From NCBI RefSeq assembly GCF_019334565.1, contig NZ_CP079724.1, forward strand, positions 765,001 through 829,000: 64,000 nt of DNA, read 5' to 3'. Each line of letters begins with the position of its first letter. Within the stretch, counting starts at the first letter, position 1. The position numbers and the translations under genes were made by a program. Below, one piece after another: positions 35,081-48,044 of the stretch. The notes under the pieces were generated by a model. The model had not been told where the DNA came from and did no database searches. It was given only the letters and a program-made list of their open reading frames with translations. Origin of the DNA: Streptococcus oralis. Lineage in GTDB: Bacteria > Bacillota > Bacilli > Lactobacillales > Streptococcaceae.

Positions 35081-36738
35081 TGTATCAAGCACTTTATCGA
35101 AAATATAGGAGTCAAACTTTTTCACAATTGGTCGGACAAGAGGTTGTGGCTAAAACCCTAAAACAAGCGGTCGAGCAGGAAAAGATTAGTCATGCCTATC
35201 TTTTCTCAGGCCCTCGTGGGACTGGGAAGACCAGTGTAGCCAAGATTTTTGCCAAGGCTATGAACTGTCCGAACCAAGTGGACGGAGAACCATGTAATAA
35301 CTGCTATATCTGCCAAGCAGTGACAGAAGGTAGCTTAGAAGATGTTATCGAAATGGATGCGGCTTCGAATAACGGAGTTGATGAAATCCGAGAAATTCGT
35401 GATAAATCCACCTATGCTCCTAGTTTGGCACGTTATAAGGTCTATATCATAGACGAGGTTCATATGCTGTCTACAGGAGCTTTTAATGCGCTTTTAAAGA
35501 CGCTAGAAGAACCAACTCAAAATGTTGTCTTTATCTTGGCGACTACCGAATTGCACAAGATTCCAGCAACTATTTTATCGCGTGTCCAACGTTTTGAGTT
35601 TAAATCGATTAGAACTCAAGATATCACGGCACATATTCATCATATTTTAGAAAAAGAAAATATCAGTTCTGAACCAGAGGCTGTGGAAATCATTGCTAGA
35701 CGGGCTGAAGGTGGAATGCGGGATGCCTTGTCTATTCTGGACCAAGCCTTGAGTTTGACACAGGGAAATGAGCTCACGACTGCTATCTCTGAGGAGATTA
35801 CAGGCACCATTAGTCTATCAGCACTAGATGACTATGTAGCCGCCTTGTCTCAGCAGGATGTTTCAAAAGCGCTTGATTCTTTGAATCTTTTGTTTGAAAA
35901 TGGCAAGAGCATGACTCGTTTTGTGACGGATCTCTTGCAGTATTTGCGTGATCTACTAGTTGTTCAGACAGGTGGCGAAAATACTCATCATAGTCCAGTT
36001 TTTATGGACAATCTAGCTCTTTCTCAGGAAAGTCTCTTTGAAATGATTCGAATAGCAACTGTGAGCTTGCCAGATATGAAAGCTAGTCTACAACCTAAGA
36101 TTTATGCTGAGATGATGACCATTCGTTTAGCGGAGATTAAGCCTGAACCAATGCTTTCAGAAGCTGTCGAAAGTGAAATTTCTGCACTGAGACAGGAAGT
36201 CGCTCGTCTTAAACAAGAACTTGCCAATGTTGGAACTGCTCCTAAACAAGTGGCGCCAGTCCCTAGCCGTCCAGCAACTTCCAAGACTGTCTATCGAGTA
36301 GACCGTAATAAAGTTCAGGCTATCCTACAAGAAGCTGTTGAAAATCCTGAATTGGCACGGCAAAACTTGATTCGCCTCCAGAATGCATGGGGAGAAGTAA
36401 TCGAAAGCTTAGCTGGTCCTGATAAGGCTCTGCTTGTTGGTTCTCAACCAGTTGCAGCCAACGAACACCATGCTATTTTAGCTTTTGAATCTAATTTCAA
36501 TGCTGGACAAACCATGAAACGGGACAACCTCAATACCATGTTTGGCAATATTCTTAGCCAAGCGGCTGGATTTTCACCTGAAATCCTGGCAATTTCCCTA
36601 GAGGAATGGAAAGAGGTTCGTGCAGCATTTTCAGCTAAAAACAAGTCTTCTCAAGCAGATCAAGAGGTAGAAGAAGAAAGTCTAATTCCAGAGGGATTCG
36701 AATTTCTGGCTGATAAAGTCATGGTCGAAGAAGACTAA
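35080..36738 (+). CDS. dnaX: DNA polymerase III subunit gamma/tau
   Basis: 552 aa clamp-loader ATPase. Walker A GPRGTGKTS (about 45-53), a zinc module with four cysteines (C..NQVDGEPCNNCYIC), Walker B IIDEVH and sensor 1 ATTEL are all present, followed by the collar domain and a variable tail. TAATG overlap with the upstream gene means reinitiation rather than a separate ribosome site is likely. No A-rich slippage site for a short gamma form was noticed. Confidence 0.96.
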   Translation: MYQALYRKYRSQTFSQLVGQEVVAKTLKQAVEQEKISHAYLFSGPRGTGKTSVAKIFAKAMNCPNQVDGEPCNNCYICQAVTEGSLEDVIEMDAASNNGVDEIREIRDKSTYAPSLARYKVYIIDEVHMLSTGAFNALLKTLEEPTQNVVFILATTELHKIPATILSRVQRFEFKSIRTQDITAHIHHILEKENISSEPEAVEIIARRAEGGMRDALSILDQALSLTQGNELTTAISEEITGTISLSALDDYVAALSQQDVSKALDSLNLLFENGKSMTRFVTDLLQYLRDLLVVQTGGENTHHSPVFMDNLALSQESLFEMIRIATVSLPDMKASLQPKIYAEMMTIRLAEIKPEPMLSEAVESEISALRQEVARLKQELANVGTAPKQVAPVPSRPATSKTVYRVDRNKVQAILQEAVENPELARQNLIRLQNAWGEVIESLAGPDKALLVGSQPVAANEHHAILAFESNFNAGQTMKRDNLNTMFGNILSQAAGFSPEILAISLEEWKEVRAAFSAKNKSSQADQEVEEESLIPEGFEFLADKVMVEED

Positions 36739-36750
36739 AAGTGGATTTCA

Positions 36751-36759
36751 TGGTACAAT
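36751..36759 (+). promoter_or_regulatory. Extended -10 promoter placing the start at the ATG of the DUF3272 gene
   Basis: TG-G-TACAAT at 36751-36759, then six bases (AATCCT), then ATG at 36766. This is the same geometry as at 34568, 15388 and 23834. Confidence 0.65.
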
Positions 36760-36765
36760 AATCCT

Positions 36766-36960
36766 ATGACTAGACAACAATTTATCGTGATAGCACTATT
36801 TACCGCTGCTGAGACTTATTTTTTCAATGAAGCTTGGATGACTGGTCGCTATTTCATGGCAGCCTTTTGGGCCATTCTACTTTTTCGAAATTTTAGGTTA
36901 AGTTATGTAATGGGGAAAATAGTAGATGCCATTGATCAGCACCTAAACCGCAAGGATTAG
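36766..36960 (+). CDS. DUF3272 family small membrane protein
   Basis: 64 aa with two hydrophobic segments (about 5-19 and 29-43) and a charged end. It fits the small streptococcal family DUF3272, whose function is unknown. No ribosome site precedes the ATG, and the -10 box position predicts a leaderless mRNA. A terminator follows. Confidence 0.75.
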   Translation: MTRQQFIVIALFTAAETYFFNEAWMTGRYFMAAFWAILLFRNFRLSYVMGKIVDAIDQHLNRKD

Positions 36961-36985
36961 TCACTAGCTTCTAAACAAAATCAAA

Positions 36986-37004
36986 GCCTTTTAGGCTTTT
37001 TTTT
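36986..37004 (+). terminator. Terminator after the DUF3272 gene
   Basis: AAAGCCT TTT AGGCTTT with a T run to 37004. It isolates this gene from the suf operon. Confidence 0.8.
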
Positions 37005-37112
37005 GTTATACTAGTAGAGTATATTTATGGACCTTTTCTTGTATTTTTTAGAGAAATGTAAGTGATTTCTCTAATGATAAAGGAAGTAGGCCAGAAAAAG
37101 AAAGGAACTATC

Positions 37113-37883
37113 ATGTCAGTATTAGAGATCAAAGATCTTCACGTTGAGATTGAAGGAAAAGAAATTTTGAAAGGAGTCAATCTGACTCTGAAAACAGGAG
37201 AAATCGCAGCTATCATGGGACCAAATGGTACTGGTAAATCGACTCTTTCTGCCGCTATCATGGGGAACCCTAACTATGAAGTTACCAAAGGTGAGGTCTT
37301 GTTTGATGGCGTAAATATTCTTGAGTTGGAAGTGGACGAGCGTGCGCGTATGGGACTTTTCCTGGCTATGCAATACCCATCTGAAATTCCAGGAATTACC
37401 AACGCTGAATTTCTTCGTGCAGCTATGAATGCTGGTAAAGAAGATGATGAAAAGATTTCAGTTCGTGAGTTTATCACTAAACTAGACGAGAAAATGGAAT
37501 TGCTCAACATGAAAGAAGAAATGGCAGAGCGTTACCTCAACGAAGGTTTCTCAGGTGGTGAGAAAAAACGTAATGAAATTCTTCAACTCTTGATGTTGGA
37601 ACCAACTTTTGCCCTTTTGGATGAGATTGACTCAGGTCTTGATATTGACGCCCTTAAAGTTGTATCGAAAGGTGTGAATGCTATGCGTGGCGAGGGATTT
37701 GGTGCTATGATTATCACTCACTACCAACGTCTTTTGAACTACATCACGCCTGACGTGGTCCACGTGATGATGGAAGGTCGTGTGGTCCTTTCTGGTGGTC
37801 CAGAATTGGCTGCCCGTTTGGAACGTGAAGGATACGCAAAACTAGCTGAAGAACTTGGCTACGACTACAAGGAAGAATTGTAA
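37113..37883 (+). CDS. sufC: Fe-S cluster assembly ATPase SufC
   Basis: 256 aa ABC-type ATPase that pairs with SufB and SufD to form the scaffold. Walker A GPNGTGKS (36-43), signature FSGGEKKR and Walker B FALLDEIDSG are typical. The ATG at 37113 follows AAAGGAACTATC; a longer reading from 37062 has no ribosome site. It is first in the operon sufC-sufD-sufS-sufU-sufB, the usual streptococcal order and the only Fe-S biogenesis system of this group. Confidence 0.97.
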   Translation: MSVLEIKDLHVEIEGKEILKGVNLTLKTGEIAAIMGPNGTGKSTLSAAIMGNPNYEVTKGEVLFDGVNILELEVDERARMGLFLAMQYPSEIPGITNAEFLRAAMNAGKEDDEKISVREFITKLDEKMELLNMKEEMAERYLNEGFSGGEKKRNEILQLLMLEPTFALLDEIDSGLDIDALKVVSKGVNAMRGEGFGAMIITHYQRLLNYITPDVVHVMMEGRVVLSGGPELAARLEREGYAKLAEELGYDYKEEL

Positions 37884-37910
37884 TTCCCTCGTATCTTTTA
37901 GGAGAAGTAA

Positions 37911-40833
<2,923 letters not shown>

Positions 40834-40837
<4 letters not shown>

Positions 40838-40858
40838 GACAAGTTTCTTTTGTCTTAC
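40834..40858 (+). other. Intercistronic hairpin between sufU and sufB
   Basis: GTAAGACAA / TTGTCTTAC, a 9-bp perfect stem starting over the sufU stop codon, with no T tract. It may protect or process the message. Confidence 0.5.
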
Positions 40859-40894
40859 GAATCAGTAGAAATGAAGAATGAAAGAAAGGATATT

Positions 40895-42307
40895 ATGGCT
40901 GAAGAAAGAGTAGAACCAAAACCAATTGACCTTGGTGAATATAAATTTGGTTTCCATGACGATGTAGAGCCTGTCCTATCGACAGGAAAAGGACTCAACG
41001 AAGGTGTTATTCGTGAATTATCTGCTGCTAAGGGTGAACCTGAGTGGATGTTAGAATTCCGTTTGAAGTCTTATGAAACCTTCAAAAAAATGCCTATGCA
41101 AACCTGGGGAGCAGACTTGTCAGAGATTGACTTTGATGACTTGATCTACTACCAAAAACCTTCTGATAAACCTGCCCGTTCTTGGGATGAAGTTCCTGAG
41201 AAAATCAAAGAAACCTTTGAACGTATTGGGATTCCAGAAGCTGAGCGTGCTTATCTAGCAGGAGCTTCTGCCCAGTATGAGTCAGAAGTGGTTTACCATA
41301 ACATGAAGGAAGAGTTCCAGAAATTGGGTATTATCTTTACAGATACGGATTCTGCCCTCAAGGAATACCCAGACTTGTTTAAACAATACTTTGCGAAGTT
41401 GGTACCACCGACTGATAACAAGTTGGCAGCCCTCAACTCTGCAGTATGGTCGGGTGGAACCTTTATCTACGTGCCAAAAGGTGTCAAGGTAGATATTCCA
41501 CTTCAAACCTACTTCCGTATCAACAACGAAAATACAGGTCAGTTCGAACGTACCTTGATTATTGTTGATGAAGGAGCAAGCGTCCACTACGTAGAAGGCT
41601 GTACAGCGCCAACTTATTCAAGTAACAGCTTGCACGCTGCCATTGTAGAAATTTTCGCTTTGGACGGAGCTTATATGCGTTATACAACCATCCAAAACTG
41701 GTCTGATAATGTCTATAACTTGGTAACAAAACGTGCCAAAGCTTTGAAAGATGCGACTGTTGAGTGGATTGATGGTAACTTGGGTGCTAAAACAACCATG
41801 AAATACCCGTCTGTTTACCTTGATGGAGAAGGAGCGCGTGGAACCATGCTCTCTATCGCCTTTGCCAATGCAGGGCAACACCAAGATACGGGTGCCAAGA
41901 TGATCCACAACGCTCCACATACAAGCTCGTCTATCGTGTCTAAATCCATTGCTAAAGGCGGAGGAAAGGTGGACTATCGTGGACAAGTAACCTTTAACAA
42001 GAACTCTAAGAAATCTGTTTCTCACATCGAGTGTGATACCATTATCATGGATGACTTATCAGCGTCAGATACCATTCCGTTTAATGAAATTCACAACTCG
42101 CAAGTTGCTTTGGAACACGAGGCCAAGGTATCTAAGATTTCAGAGGAACAACTCTACTACCTCATGAGTCGTGGTTTGTCAGAATCTGAAGCTACTGAGA
42201 TGATCGTTATGGGATTTGTAGAGCCCTTCACTAAAGAACTTCCAATGGAATACGCAGTTGAGCTGAACCGCTTGATTAGCTATGAAATGGAAGGTTCAGT
42301 CGGATAA
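40895..42307 (+). CDS. sufB: Fe-S cluster assembly protein SufB
   Basis: 470 aa scaffold subunit on which the cluster is built. It has the SufB core ([17 protein letters not shown] split at CTAP, with the conserved cysteine) and the C-terminal [25 protein letters not shown]. The ATG at 40895 follows GAAAGGATATT. Its final 26 or so codons occur again, diverged, at 42911-42987 beyond the next gene, which suggests a recombination event at this 3' end. Confidence 0.97.
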   Translation: MAEERVEPKPIDLGEYKFGFHDDVEPVLSTGKGLNEGVIRELSAAKGEPEWMLEFRLKSYETFKKMPMQTWGADLSEIDFDDLIYYQKPSDKPARSWDEVPEKIKETFERIGIPEAERAYLAGASAQYESEVVYHNMKEEFQKLGIIFTDTDSALKEYPDLFKQYFAKLVPPTDNKLAALNSAVWSGGTFIYVPKGVKVDIPLQTYFRINNENTGQFERTLIIVDEGASVHYVEGCTAPTYSSNSLHAAIVEIFALDGAYMRYTTIQNWSDNVYNLVTKRAKALKDATVEWIDGNLGAKTTMKYPSVYLDGEGARGTMLSIAFANAGQHQDTGAKMIHNAPHTSSSIVSKSIAKGGGKVDYRGQVTFNKNSKKSVSHIECDTIIMDDLSASDTIPFNEIHNSQVALEHEAKVSKISEEQLYYLMSRGLSESEATEMIVMGFVEPFTKELPMEYAVELNRLISYEMEGSVG

Positions 42308-42326
42308 ATCCAAAAAGGAGAAGCAA

Positions 42327-42896
42327 ATGGGATTTTTAAAAAAATTATTCGGTAATGTTGAAAAAGCGAATAAAGGTGAAATTCCTGTCGAGGAAATTGT
42401 TCCACCTTTTACAATTGATTTAGCAGAAGAAGCAGATGATTATTGGCGACAAATGGAACAAAACCTCTTGATAAACGCTGTAAAAGCTGCTGGTGGTCCT
42501 GAGGCCGTGGAACGTGCTTTTGTTCTTACTAATATCAAGGAAAATCAAGAAACCTTTGAGCTCTTTTATCAGGTAAATGGTCAACTTCTTTCATGGAGAG
42601 AGATGGATGCGACTGTTGTTGATAAAATCAGCAATCAACTCCTTCCGCAAGCGGCAGAAGTAGCGCGTGCAGTAAATGAAAATTATGAAGAGGCAAATGT
42701 ACCAGTATTCCAGTACGCTATGCTTCAGTTTGAAACTGCAACCATGGCTTGGTTTGGTCGGAAGCTGACAACAGCTTCTCCAGAAGCCCAATTGACTTTT
42801 GAAGAATTGGTATCAGGTTGGCGCGCTATTTTGGAACAAGAAGTTCCCAATCGTCCTTTAGATAGTGACCGTCCGTTCCCTTACTTTGAAGTTTAA
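42327..42896 (+). CDS. hypothetical protein downstream of sufB
   Basis: 189 aa, soluble and acidic, starting MGFLKKLFG (an amphipathic, possibly membrane-touching end). A helical middle (DYWRQMEQNLLINAVKAAG) is followed by a mixed region with FETATMAWFGRK. I do not recognise the family; the size and Trp/Phe pattern faintly recall small immunity proteins, which is only an impression. AAAAGGAG lies 7 bases before the ATG and the gene starts 19 bases after sufB, so it is co-transcribed with suf. It is bracketed by two copies of the sufB 3' end. Confidence 0.8.
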   Translation: MGFLKKLFGNVEKANKGEIPVEEIVPPFTIDLAEEADDYWRQMEQNLLINAVKAAGGPEAVERAFVLTNIKENQETFELFYQVNGQLLSWREMDATVVDKISNQLLPQAAEVARAVNENYEEANVPVFQYAMLQFETATMAWFGRKLTTASPEAQLTFEELVSGWRAILEQEVPNRPLDSDRPFPYFEV

Positions 42897-42910
42897 AAAA
42901 TCCCAAATCC

Positions 42911-42987
42911 CTAAAAAACTTTCAATGGAGTATACTGTTGAGCCTACTCGCTTGATCAGTAACAAATTGAAAGAATCAGTGGGTAAA
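42911..42987 (+). pseudogene. diverged second copy of the sufB 3' end
   Basis: The stretch encodes KKLSMEYTVEPTRLIS..LKESVGK, against [22 protein letters not shown] at the true sufB end (about 42236-42307). The DNA aligns without gaps over about 77 bases at roughly three in four positions, including CTAAA.AACTT.CAATGGA and CGCTTGAT. It has no start and is not translated as part of a gene. It is the footprint of a duplication or of an allele replaced by recombination. Confidence 0.8.
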
Positions 42988-42992
42988 AATGC

Positions 42993-43031
42993 AAATTCTG
43001 AACAGGAATCCTTTCTGTTCAGAATTTTTTT
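42993..43031 (+). terminator. Strong terminator of the suf transcript
   Basis: AAATTCTGAACAG / CTGTTCAGAATTT, a 13-bp perfect stem with a 9-base loop and TTTT after it. It follows the sufB-end remnant directly and so probably is the original suf operon terminator. Confidence 0.92.
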
Positions 43032-43110
43032 CAAAAAAGGACCTAATAAATATTCACAAAACTGCTTTTATATGGTAAAATAAAACAATTACATTTAGTG
43101 GAGATGAAGT

Positions 43111-44508
43111 ATGAATATTTTTAGAACCAAGGATGTTAGTCTGAGACAGACAGAGATGCACCGCCATTTGAAGTTGTGGGATTTGATTCTTCTAGGGATT
43201 GGTGCCATGGTGGGGACAGGGATTTTCACCATTACAGGAACAGCAGCGGCTACCCTAGCTGGTCCCTCATTAGTGATTTCCATTGTGATTTCTGCTCTGT
43301 GTGTTTCTCTATCAGCCCTCTTTTTCGCAGAATTTGCCTCTCGTGTGCCTGCTACTGGTGGTGCTTATAGTTACCTCTATGCGATTTTAGGAGAATTGCC
43401 AGCCTGGATTGCTGGCTGGCTGACCATCATGGAATTCATGACGGCTGTTTCAGGTGTGGCGTCTGGCTGGGCAGCTTACTTTAAGGGATTGCTCAGTAAT
43501 TATGGTATCTCCATGCCCCAAGCCTTGAATGGAACCTTTAACCCTGAACAAGGAACCTATATAGATCTTCTGCCTATTTTAGTACTTACCTTGGTAACGG
43601 GATTGGTTTTATTAAATTCTAAGGCAGCTTTGAGATTTAATTCGCTTTTAGTGGTCTTGAAATTCTCAGCTCTCGCCTTATTTATTCTAGTTGGTATTTG
43701 GTACATCAAGCCAGAAAATTGGACGAATTTTGCTCCATTTGGTTTTGGTCAACTATATGGTGGAAGTACTGGGATTATGGCGGGTGCATCTTTGATGTTC
43801 TTTGGTTTTCTAGGATTTGAGTCTATTTCCATGGCAGTTGATGAAATTCAAAGCCCGCAAAAAAATATTCCTCGCGGAATTGTGCTTTCTCTGACAATCG
43901 TCACCATTCTCTATGCCTTGGTAACCTTAGTATTGACAGGGATTGTTCACTACAGTAAGCTCAATGTGGACGATGCAGTAGCATTTTCATTACGGAGTAT
44001 TGGTATCGGCTGGGCTGCAAATTATGTTTCGCTTGTAGCCATTCTAACCCTGATAACCGTATGTATCTCCATGACTTATGCTTTGTCTCGGATGATTTAT
44101 AGCTTAGCACGTGATGGACTTTTACCTCAAAGTTTCAAACAATTAAGCAAGACTAGTCGCGTTCCTAAAAATGCGACCCTCTTAACAGGAGTTGCTTCAG
44201 CCATTGCTGCAGGAGTCTTTCCTCTAGCCAGTATTGCAGCCTTCTTAAATATCTGTACGCTAGCTTATCTCATTTTGCTAGCCTACGGAATAATAAAACT
44301 CAGAAAGGATAAGGGTATGCCAAAAGAGGGAGAGTTTAAAACTCCTTTGGTACCACTTTTGCCAATCCTTTCCATCCTTATCTGTGTTTCCTTTATGCTT
44401 CAATATAGTCTAGATACCTGGATCGCCTTTGGCATTGCTCTTCTAGTTGGTCTAGTCATTTACTTTACTTACGGGTTCCGCCATTCAACCCTCGCAGAAG
44501 AAGAATAA
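43111..44508 (+). CDS. APC-family amino acid permease
   Basis: 465 aa with about 12 to 14 helices. It has the APC opening GIGAMVGTGIFTITG (residues 32-46) and the segment FFGFLGFESISMAVDE in helix 6, which place it with cationic amino acid transporters (YfnA/CAT group). The exact substrate is not certain. TGGAGATGAAGT precedes the ATG. It is monocistronic, with terminators on both sides. Confidence 0.9.
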   Translation: MNIFRTKDVSLRQTEMHRHLKLWDLILLGIGAMVGTGIFTITGTAAATLAGPSLVISIVISALCVSLSALFFAEFASRVPATGGAYSYLYAILGELPAWIAGWLTIMEFMTAVSGVASGWAAYFKGLLSNYGISMPQALNGTFNPEQGTYIDLLPILVLTLVTGLVLLNSKAALRFNSLLVVLKFSALALFILVGIWYIKPENWTNFAPFGFGQLYGGSTGIMAGASLMFFGFLGFESISMAVDEIQSPQKNIPRGIVLSLTIVTILYALVTLVLTGIVHYSKLNVDDAVAFSLRSIGIGWAANYVSLVAILTLITVCISMTYALSRMIYSLARDGLLPQSFKQLSKTSRVPKNATLLTGVASAIAAGVFPLASIAAFLNICTLAYLILLAYGIIKLRKDKGMPKEGEFKTPLVPLLPILSILICVSFMLQYSLDTWIAFGIALLVGLVIYFTYGFRHSTLAEEE

Positions 44509-44533
44509 AAGCTGGGAATTCCCAGCTTTTTTA
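44506..44533. terminator. Bidirectional terminator
   Basis: AAAAGCTGGG AATT CCCAGCTTTT, perfect 10-bp arms, with TT or AA runs on both sides. It serves the permease and the convergent YitT gene. Confidence 0.92.
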
Positions 44534-45379
44534 ATCTTTCACATAAGTAAATCCTTCACCCAGAATTTCATGAGCCTCAGTGATGGTGATAAAGGCTTGA
44601 GGATCAATTTTGTGAATCATATCTTTCATTTTAACGATTTCGTTTCGACCGACGATACAGTAGATAATTTTTAAATCCTTTTTGCTGTAGTAGCCTTGAC
44701 CAGATATAAAGGTAACGCCACGTCCGAGTTCATCGTTAATCTCTTTGGCCAATTGATCAGGATATTGGGTAATAATCATAAATCCTTTACCAGCATAACC
44801 TCCTTCGCCGATCAAGTCGATAACACGAGCGATGATAAAGTCAAATAAGAGGGTATAGGTAACTAGACGAAGGTCCTGGAAGATAATCAAAATCAACATT
44901 AGGATAAAAAAGTCAATCCCAAAAAGCAATTTACCAATCGAAATATTGGTGTATTTGTTGAGGATACGGGCAACGATATCAGAGCCACCAGTGGTTCCAC
45001 CAGCATTAAAGATAATTCCTAAACCAACCCCCAGTAAGACTCCTGAGACTAAAGCGACAATGATGAGATCCCCTTGCAAGTCGATGTGCAAAGGAATGCG
45101 CTCAAAAATTGCTAGCCAAACGGAAAGTGAAATAGATCCTAAAAGACTGGAGTAGAGGGTCTTAGGTCCAAATATCTTCCAAGCCAGGATAAATAAAGGG
45201 ATATTGATTAAGAGGTTCATCAATGAGACAGGGATTTTAAAAAGATAGTAGGTAATCAAGGTAATACCTGTCGCCCCTCCCTCAAATAAATGATAAGGAA
45301 CAACAAAGTAGGTAAGACCGAAGGCATAGATAGCAGCTCCAAAAATAATAGTGATAATCGGTTGAAGTTTTCGAATCAT
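44531..45379 (-). CDS. YitT family membrane protein with DUF2179 domain
   Basis: 282 aa. The first 200 residues contain five or six helices of the YitT family (FEGGATGITLITYYLFK, NAGGTTGGSDIVARI). The last 80 form the cytoplasmic DUF2179 domain (MIITQYPDQLAKEINDELGRGVTFISGQGYY), a likely ligand sensor. Function is not established. GAGGAACAGCC precedes the ATG. Confidence 0.92.
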   Translation of the reverse strand: MIRKLQPIITIIFGAAIYAFGLTYFVVPYHLFEGGATGITLITYYLFKIPVSLMNLLINIPLFILAWKIFGPKTLYSSLLGSISLSVWLAIFERIPLHIDLQGDLIIVALVSGVLLGVGLGIIFNAGGTTGGSDIVARILNKYTNISIGKLLFGIDFFILMLILIIFQDLRLVTYTLLFDFIIARVIDLIGEGGYAGKGFMIITQYPDQLAKEINDELGRGVTFISGQGYYSKKDLKIIYCIVGRNEIVKMKDMIHKIDPQAFITITEAHEILGEGFTYVKD

Positions 45380-45469
45380 GGCTGTTCCTCACTTTTCTAT
45401 AGATAGATTATACCAAAAATTCAGTTCTTTTCATCGGATCACTTATGATTTTTTATCATTTTTTTGATA

Positions 45470-45478
45470 TAATAAAGG
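45470..45478 (+). promoter_or_regulatory. Extended -10 promoter of the DegV gene
   Basis: TG-A-TATAAT near 45468-45474, in front of the DegV gene. Just upstream lies ATGAT-TTTTT-ATCAT (about 45447-45461), a small inverted repeat of unknown role. Coordinates are accurate to a few bases. Confidence 0.5.
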
Positions 45479-45520
45479 AGAAAATCCCAATCCTATCGAG
45501 AAGAATAGAAAGATTGAATT

Positions 45521-46357
45521 ATGACACAAGTAAAAATTGTAACGGACTCTTCTGTTACTATCGAACCAGAAGTAGTTAAAGAATTAAATATCACTGTTGT
45601 CCCTCTATCAGTTATGATTGATAGTGTGCTTTATTCGGATGCAGATTTGAAAGAGGGAGAATTCCTTCATCTTATGCAACAAAGTAAGAATCTGCCTAAA
45701 ACAAGCCAGCCACCTGTAGGAGTGTTTGCTGAGGTCTTTGAAGAACTAGGTAAAGATGGCAGTCAAATTATCGCCATTCACATGTCCCATGCCTTGTCTG
45801 GAACTGTAGAAGCTGCTCGCCAAGGGGCAAGCCTCTCAACTGCTGATGTAACGGTTATTGATAGTTCTTTTACAGATCAAGCAATGAAGTTCCAAGTTGT
45901 TGAAGCCGCAAAACTTGCTAAAGAAGGTAAAGATTTAGAAACGATCTTAGCTCATGTAGAGGACGTCAAAAATCATACAGAACTCTATATCGGTGTTTCG
46001 ACGCTAGAAAACTTAGTTAAGGGTGGTCGTATTGGACGTGTGACAGGATTACTAAGCTCACTCTTGAATATTCGTGTAGTAATGCAGATGAAAAACCACG
46101 AACTCCAACCAATCGTCAAAGGACGTGGAGCGAAAACTTTCAAAAAGTGGCTTGAGGAATTAACCGAGACTCTTTCCAAAAAATCAGTTGCTGAGATTGG
46201 AATTTCCTACGCTGGAACGAACGAATGGGCGAATGAGATGAAGGCATTATTACAACCTTATGTTGAGAAGCCAATATCTGTATTGGAAACTGGCTCTATT
46301 ATTCAAACTCATACTGGAGAGAATGCTTGGGCGATTCTAATTCGCTACAATTCCTAA
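45521..46357 (+). CDS. DegV family fatty-acid-binding protein (FakB type)
   Basis: 278 aa. The N-terminal half opens with [14 protein letters not shown] and the TSQPPVG motif; the second half has GGRIGRV. DegV proteins of Firmicutes (FakB) hold a fatty acid while FakA phosphorylates it, giving acyl-phosphate for PlsY and PlsX. Which acid this one binds cannot be read from sequence. The ribosome site is weak (AGAAAG). Confidence 0.93.
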   Translation: MTQVKIVTDSSVTIEPEVVKELNITVVPLSVMIDSVLYSDADLKEGEFLHLMQQSKNLPKTSQPPVGVFAEVFEELGKDGSQIIAIHMSHALSGTVEAARQGASLSTADVTVIDSSFTDQAMKFQVVEAAKLAKEGKDLETILAHVEDVKNHTELYIGVSTLENLVKGGRIGRVTGLLSSLLNIRVVMQMKNHELQPIVKGRGAKTFKKWLEELTETLSKKSVAEIGISYAGTNEWANEMKALLQPYVEKPISVLETGSIIQTHTGENAWAILIRYNS

Positions 46358-46395
46358 AAAAATAGAGAAAAAATGGTCAAAATAGTGTTTTTGAC

Positions 46396-46424
46396 TTGAC
46401 CTATAGTCGATTTTAGGATATGAT
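46396..46424 (+). promoter_or_regulatory. hup promoter
   Basis: TTGACC (46396-46401), 17-base spacer, TATGAT (46419-46424). Ribosome site TTGGAGGA lies 9 bases before the ATG. Confidence 0.75.
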
Positions 46425-46464
46425 TATATTTGTTAATTAGAAATTATTTGGAGGATTTGTTAAC

Positions 46465-46740
46465 ATGGCAAACAAACAAGATTTGATCGCTAAAGTAGCA
46501 GAAGCTACAGAATTGACTAAGAAAGATTCAGCAGCAGCAGTTGACGCTGTATTTGCAGCAGTAACTGAATACCTTGCAGCTGGAGAAAAAGTTCAATTGA
46601 TCGGTTTCGGTAACTTTGAAGTTCGTGAGCGTGCTGCACGTAAAGGTCGCAACCCACAAACTGGTAAAGAAATCAAAATCGCAGCTTCTAAAGTTCCAGC
46701 ATTCAAAGCTGGTAAAGCTCTTAAAGACGCTGTTAAATAA
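46465..46740 (+). CDS. hup: DNA-binding protein HU
   Basis: 91 aa nucleoid protein that bends DNA. It has the DNABII arm [26 protein letters not shown] and the family opening [14 protein letters not shown]. Codon use is strongly biased, fitting high expression. Streptococci have a single, essential HU gene. Confidence 0.98.
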   Translation: MANKQDLIAKVAEATELTKKDSAAAVDAVFAAVTEYLAAGEKVQLIGFGNFEVRERAARKGRNPQTGKEIKIAASKVPAFKAGKALKDAVK

Positions 46741-46748
46741 TGAATTTA

Positions 46749-46797
46749 AAAAAGCCTATTGTATCAAGCTTCATTGCTTGGTCGATAGGCTTTTTTT
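46749..46797 (+). terminator. hup terminator
   Basis: AAAAAGCCTAT / ATAGGCTTTTT with an inner helix CAAGC / GCTTG, then a T run. It is a long composite stem. Confidence 0.9.
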
Positions 46798-46828
46798 GTT
46801 GTTTTGGGGTATTTTTGGGGCAAAAAAA

Positions 46829-46864
46829 AGAAAAAGGTTCTCACGTATGAGAACCTTCTTTTCA
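46829..46864 (-). terminator. ldh terminator
   Basis: AAGGTTCTCA / TGAGAACCTT around loop CGTA; on the minus strand it is followed by TTTCTTTTTTTT. It lies just beyond the ldh stop. Confidence 0.9.
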
Positions 46865-47854
<990 letters not shown>

Positions 47855-47900
47855 CTAAACATCTCCTTCATTTTTTTTAGGGGAATCCCCAGACACTTTC

Positions 47901-47929
47901 ATTCTATCACTTTTAAAAAGCTTTGTCAC
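47901..47929 (-). promoter_or_regulatory. ldh promoter
   Basis: Minus strand GTGACA (47929-47924), 17-base spacer, TAGAAT (47906-47901) with extended TGA. The leader contains the palindrome GGGGATTCCCC just before the ribosome site. Confidence 0.75.
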
Positions 47930-47950
47930 GAATATTCTATTCGGTTATCG

Positions 47951-47965
47951 ATGTAAACGTTTTAG
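47951..47965. promoter_or_regulatory. cre-like site between ldh and gyrA
   Basis: ATGTAAACGTTTTAG fits the CcpA consensus WTGNAANCGNWNNCW at all but the last two fixed positions. Relative to ldh it is about 22 bases upstream of the -35, a position where CcpA activates. Confidence 0.4.
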
Positions 47966-47978
47966 CGATTTCCAAAGG

Positions 47979-48007
47979 CTGAAATGAAGGACAAATTATG
48001 GTATAAT
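47979..48007 (+). promoter_or_regulatory. gyrA promoter
   Basis: CTGAAA (47979-47984), 17-base spacer, TATAAT (48002-48007) with extended TGG. Confidence 0.7.
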
Positions 48008-48044
48008 ATATCTAATTACTAATAGTGAAATGAGGCATTTATGA

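Noticed and set aside
42865..43083. 72-codon ORF after the unknown gene
   Set aside because: Its middle is the sufB-end remnant and its end crosses a strong terminator; no ribosome site.
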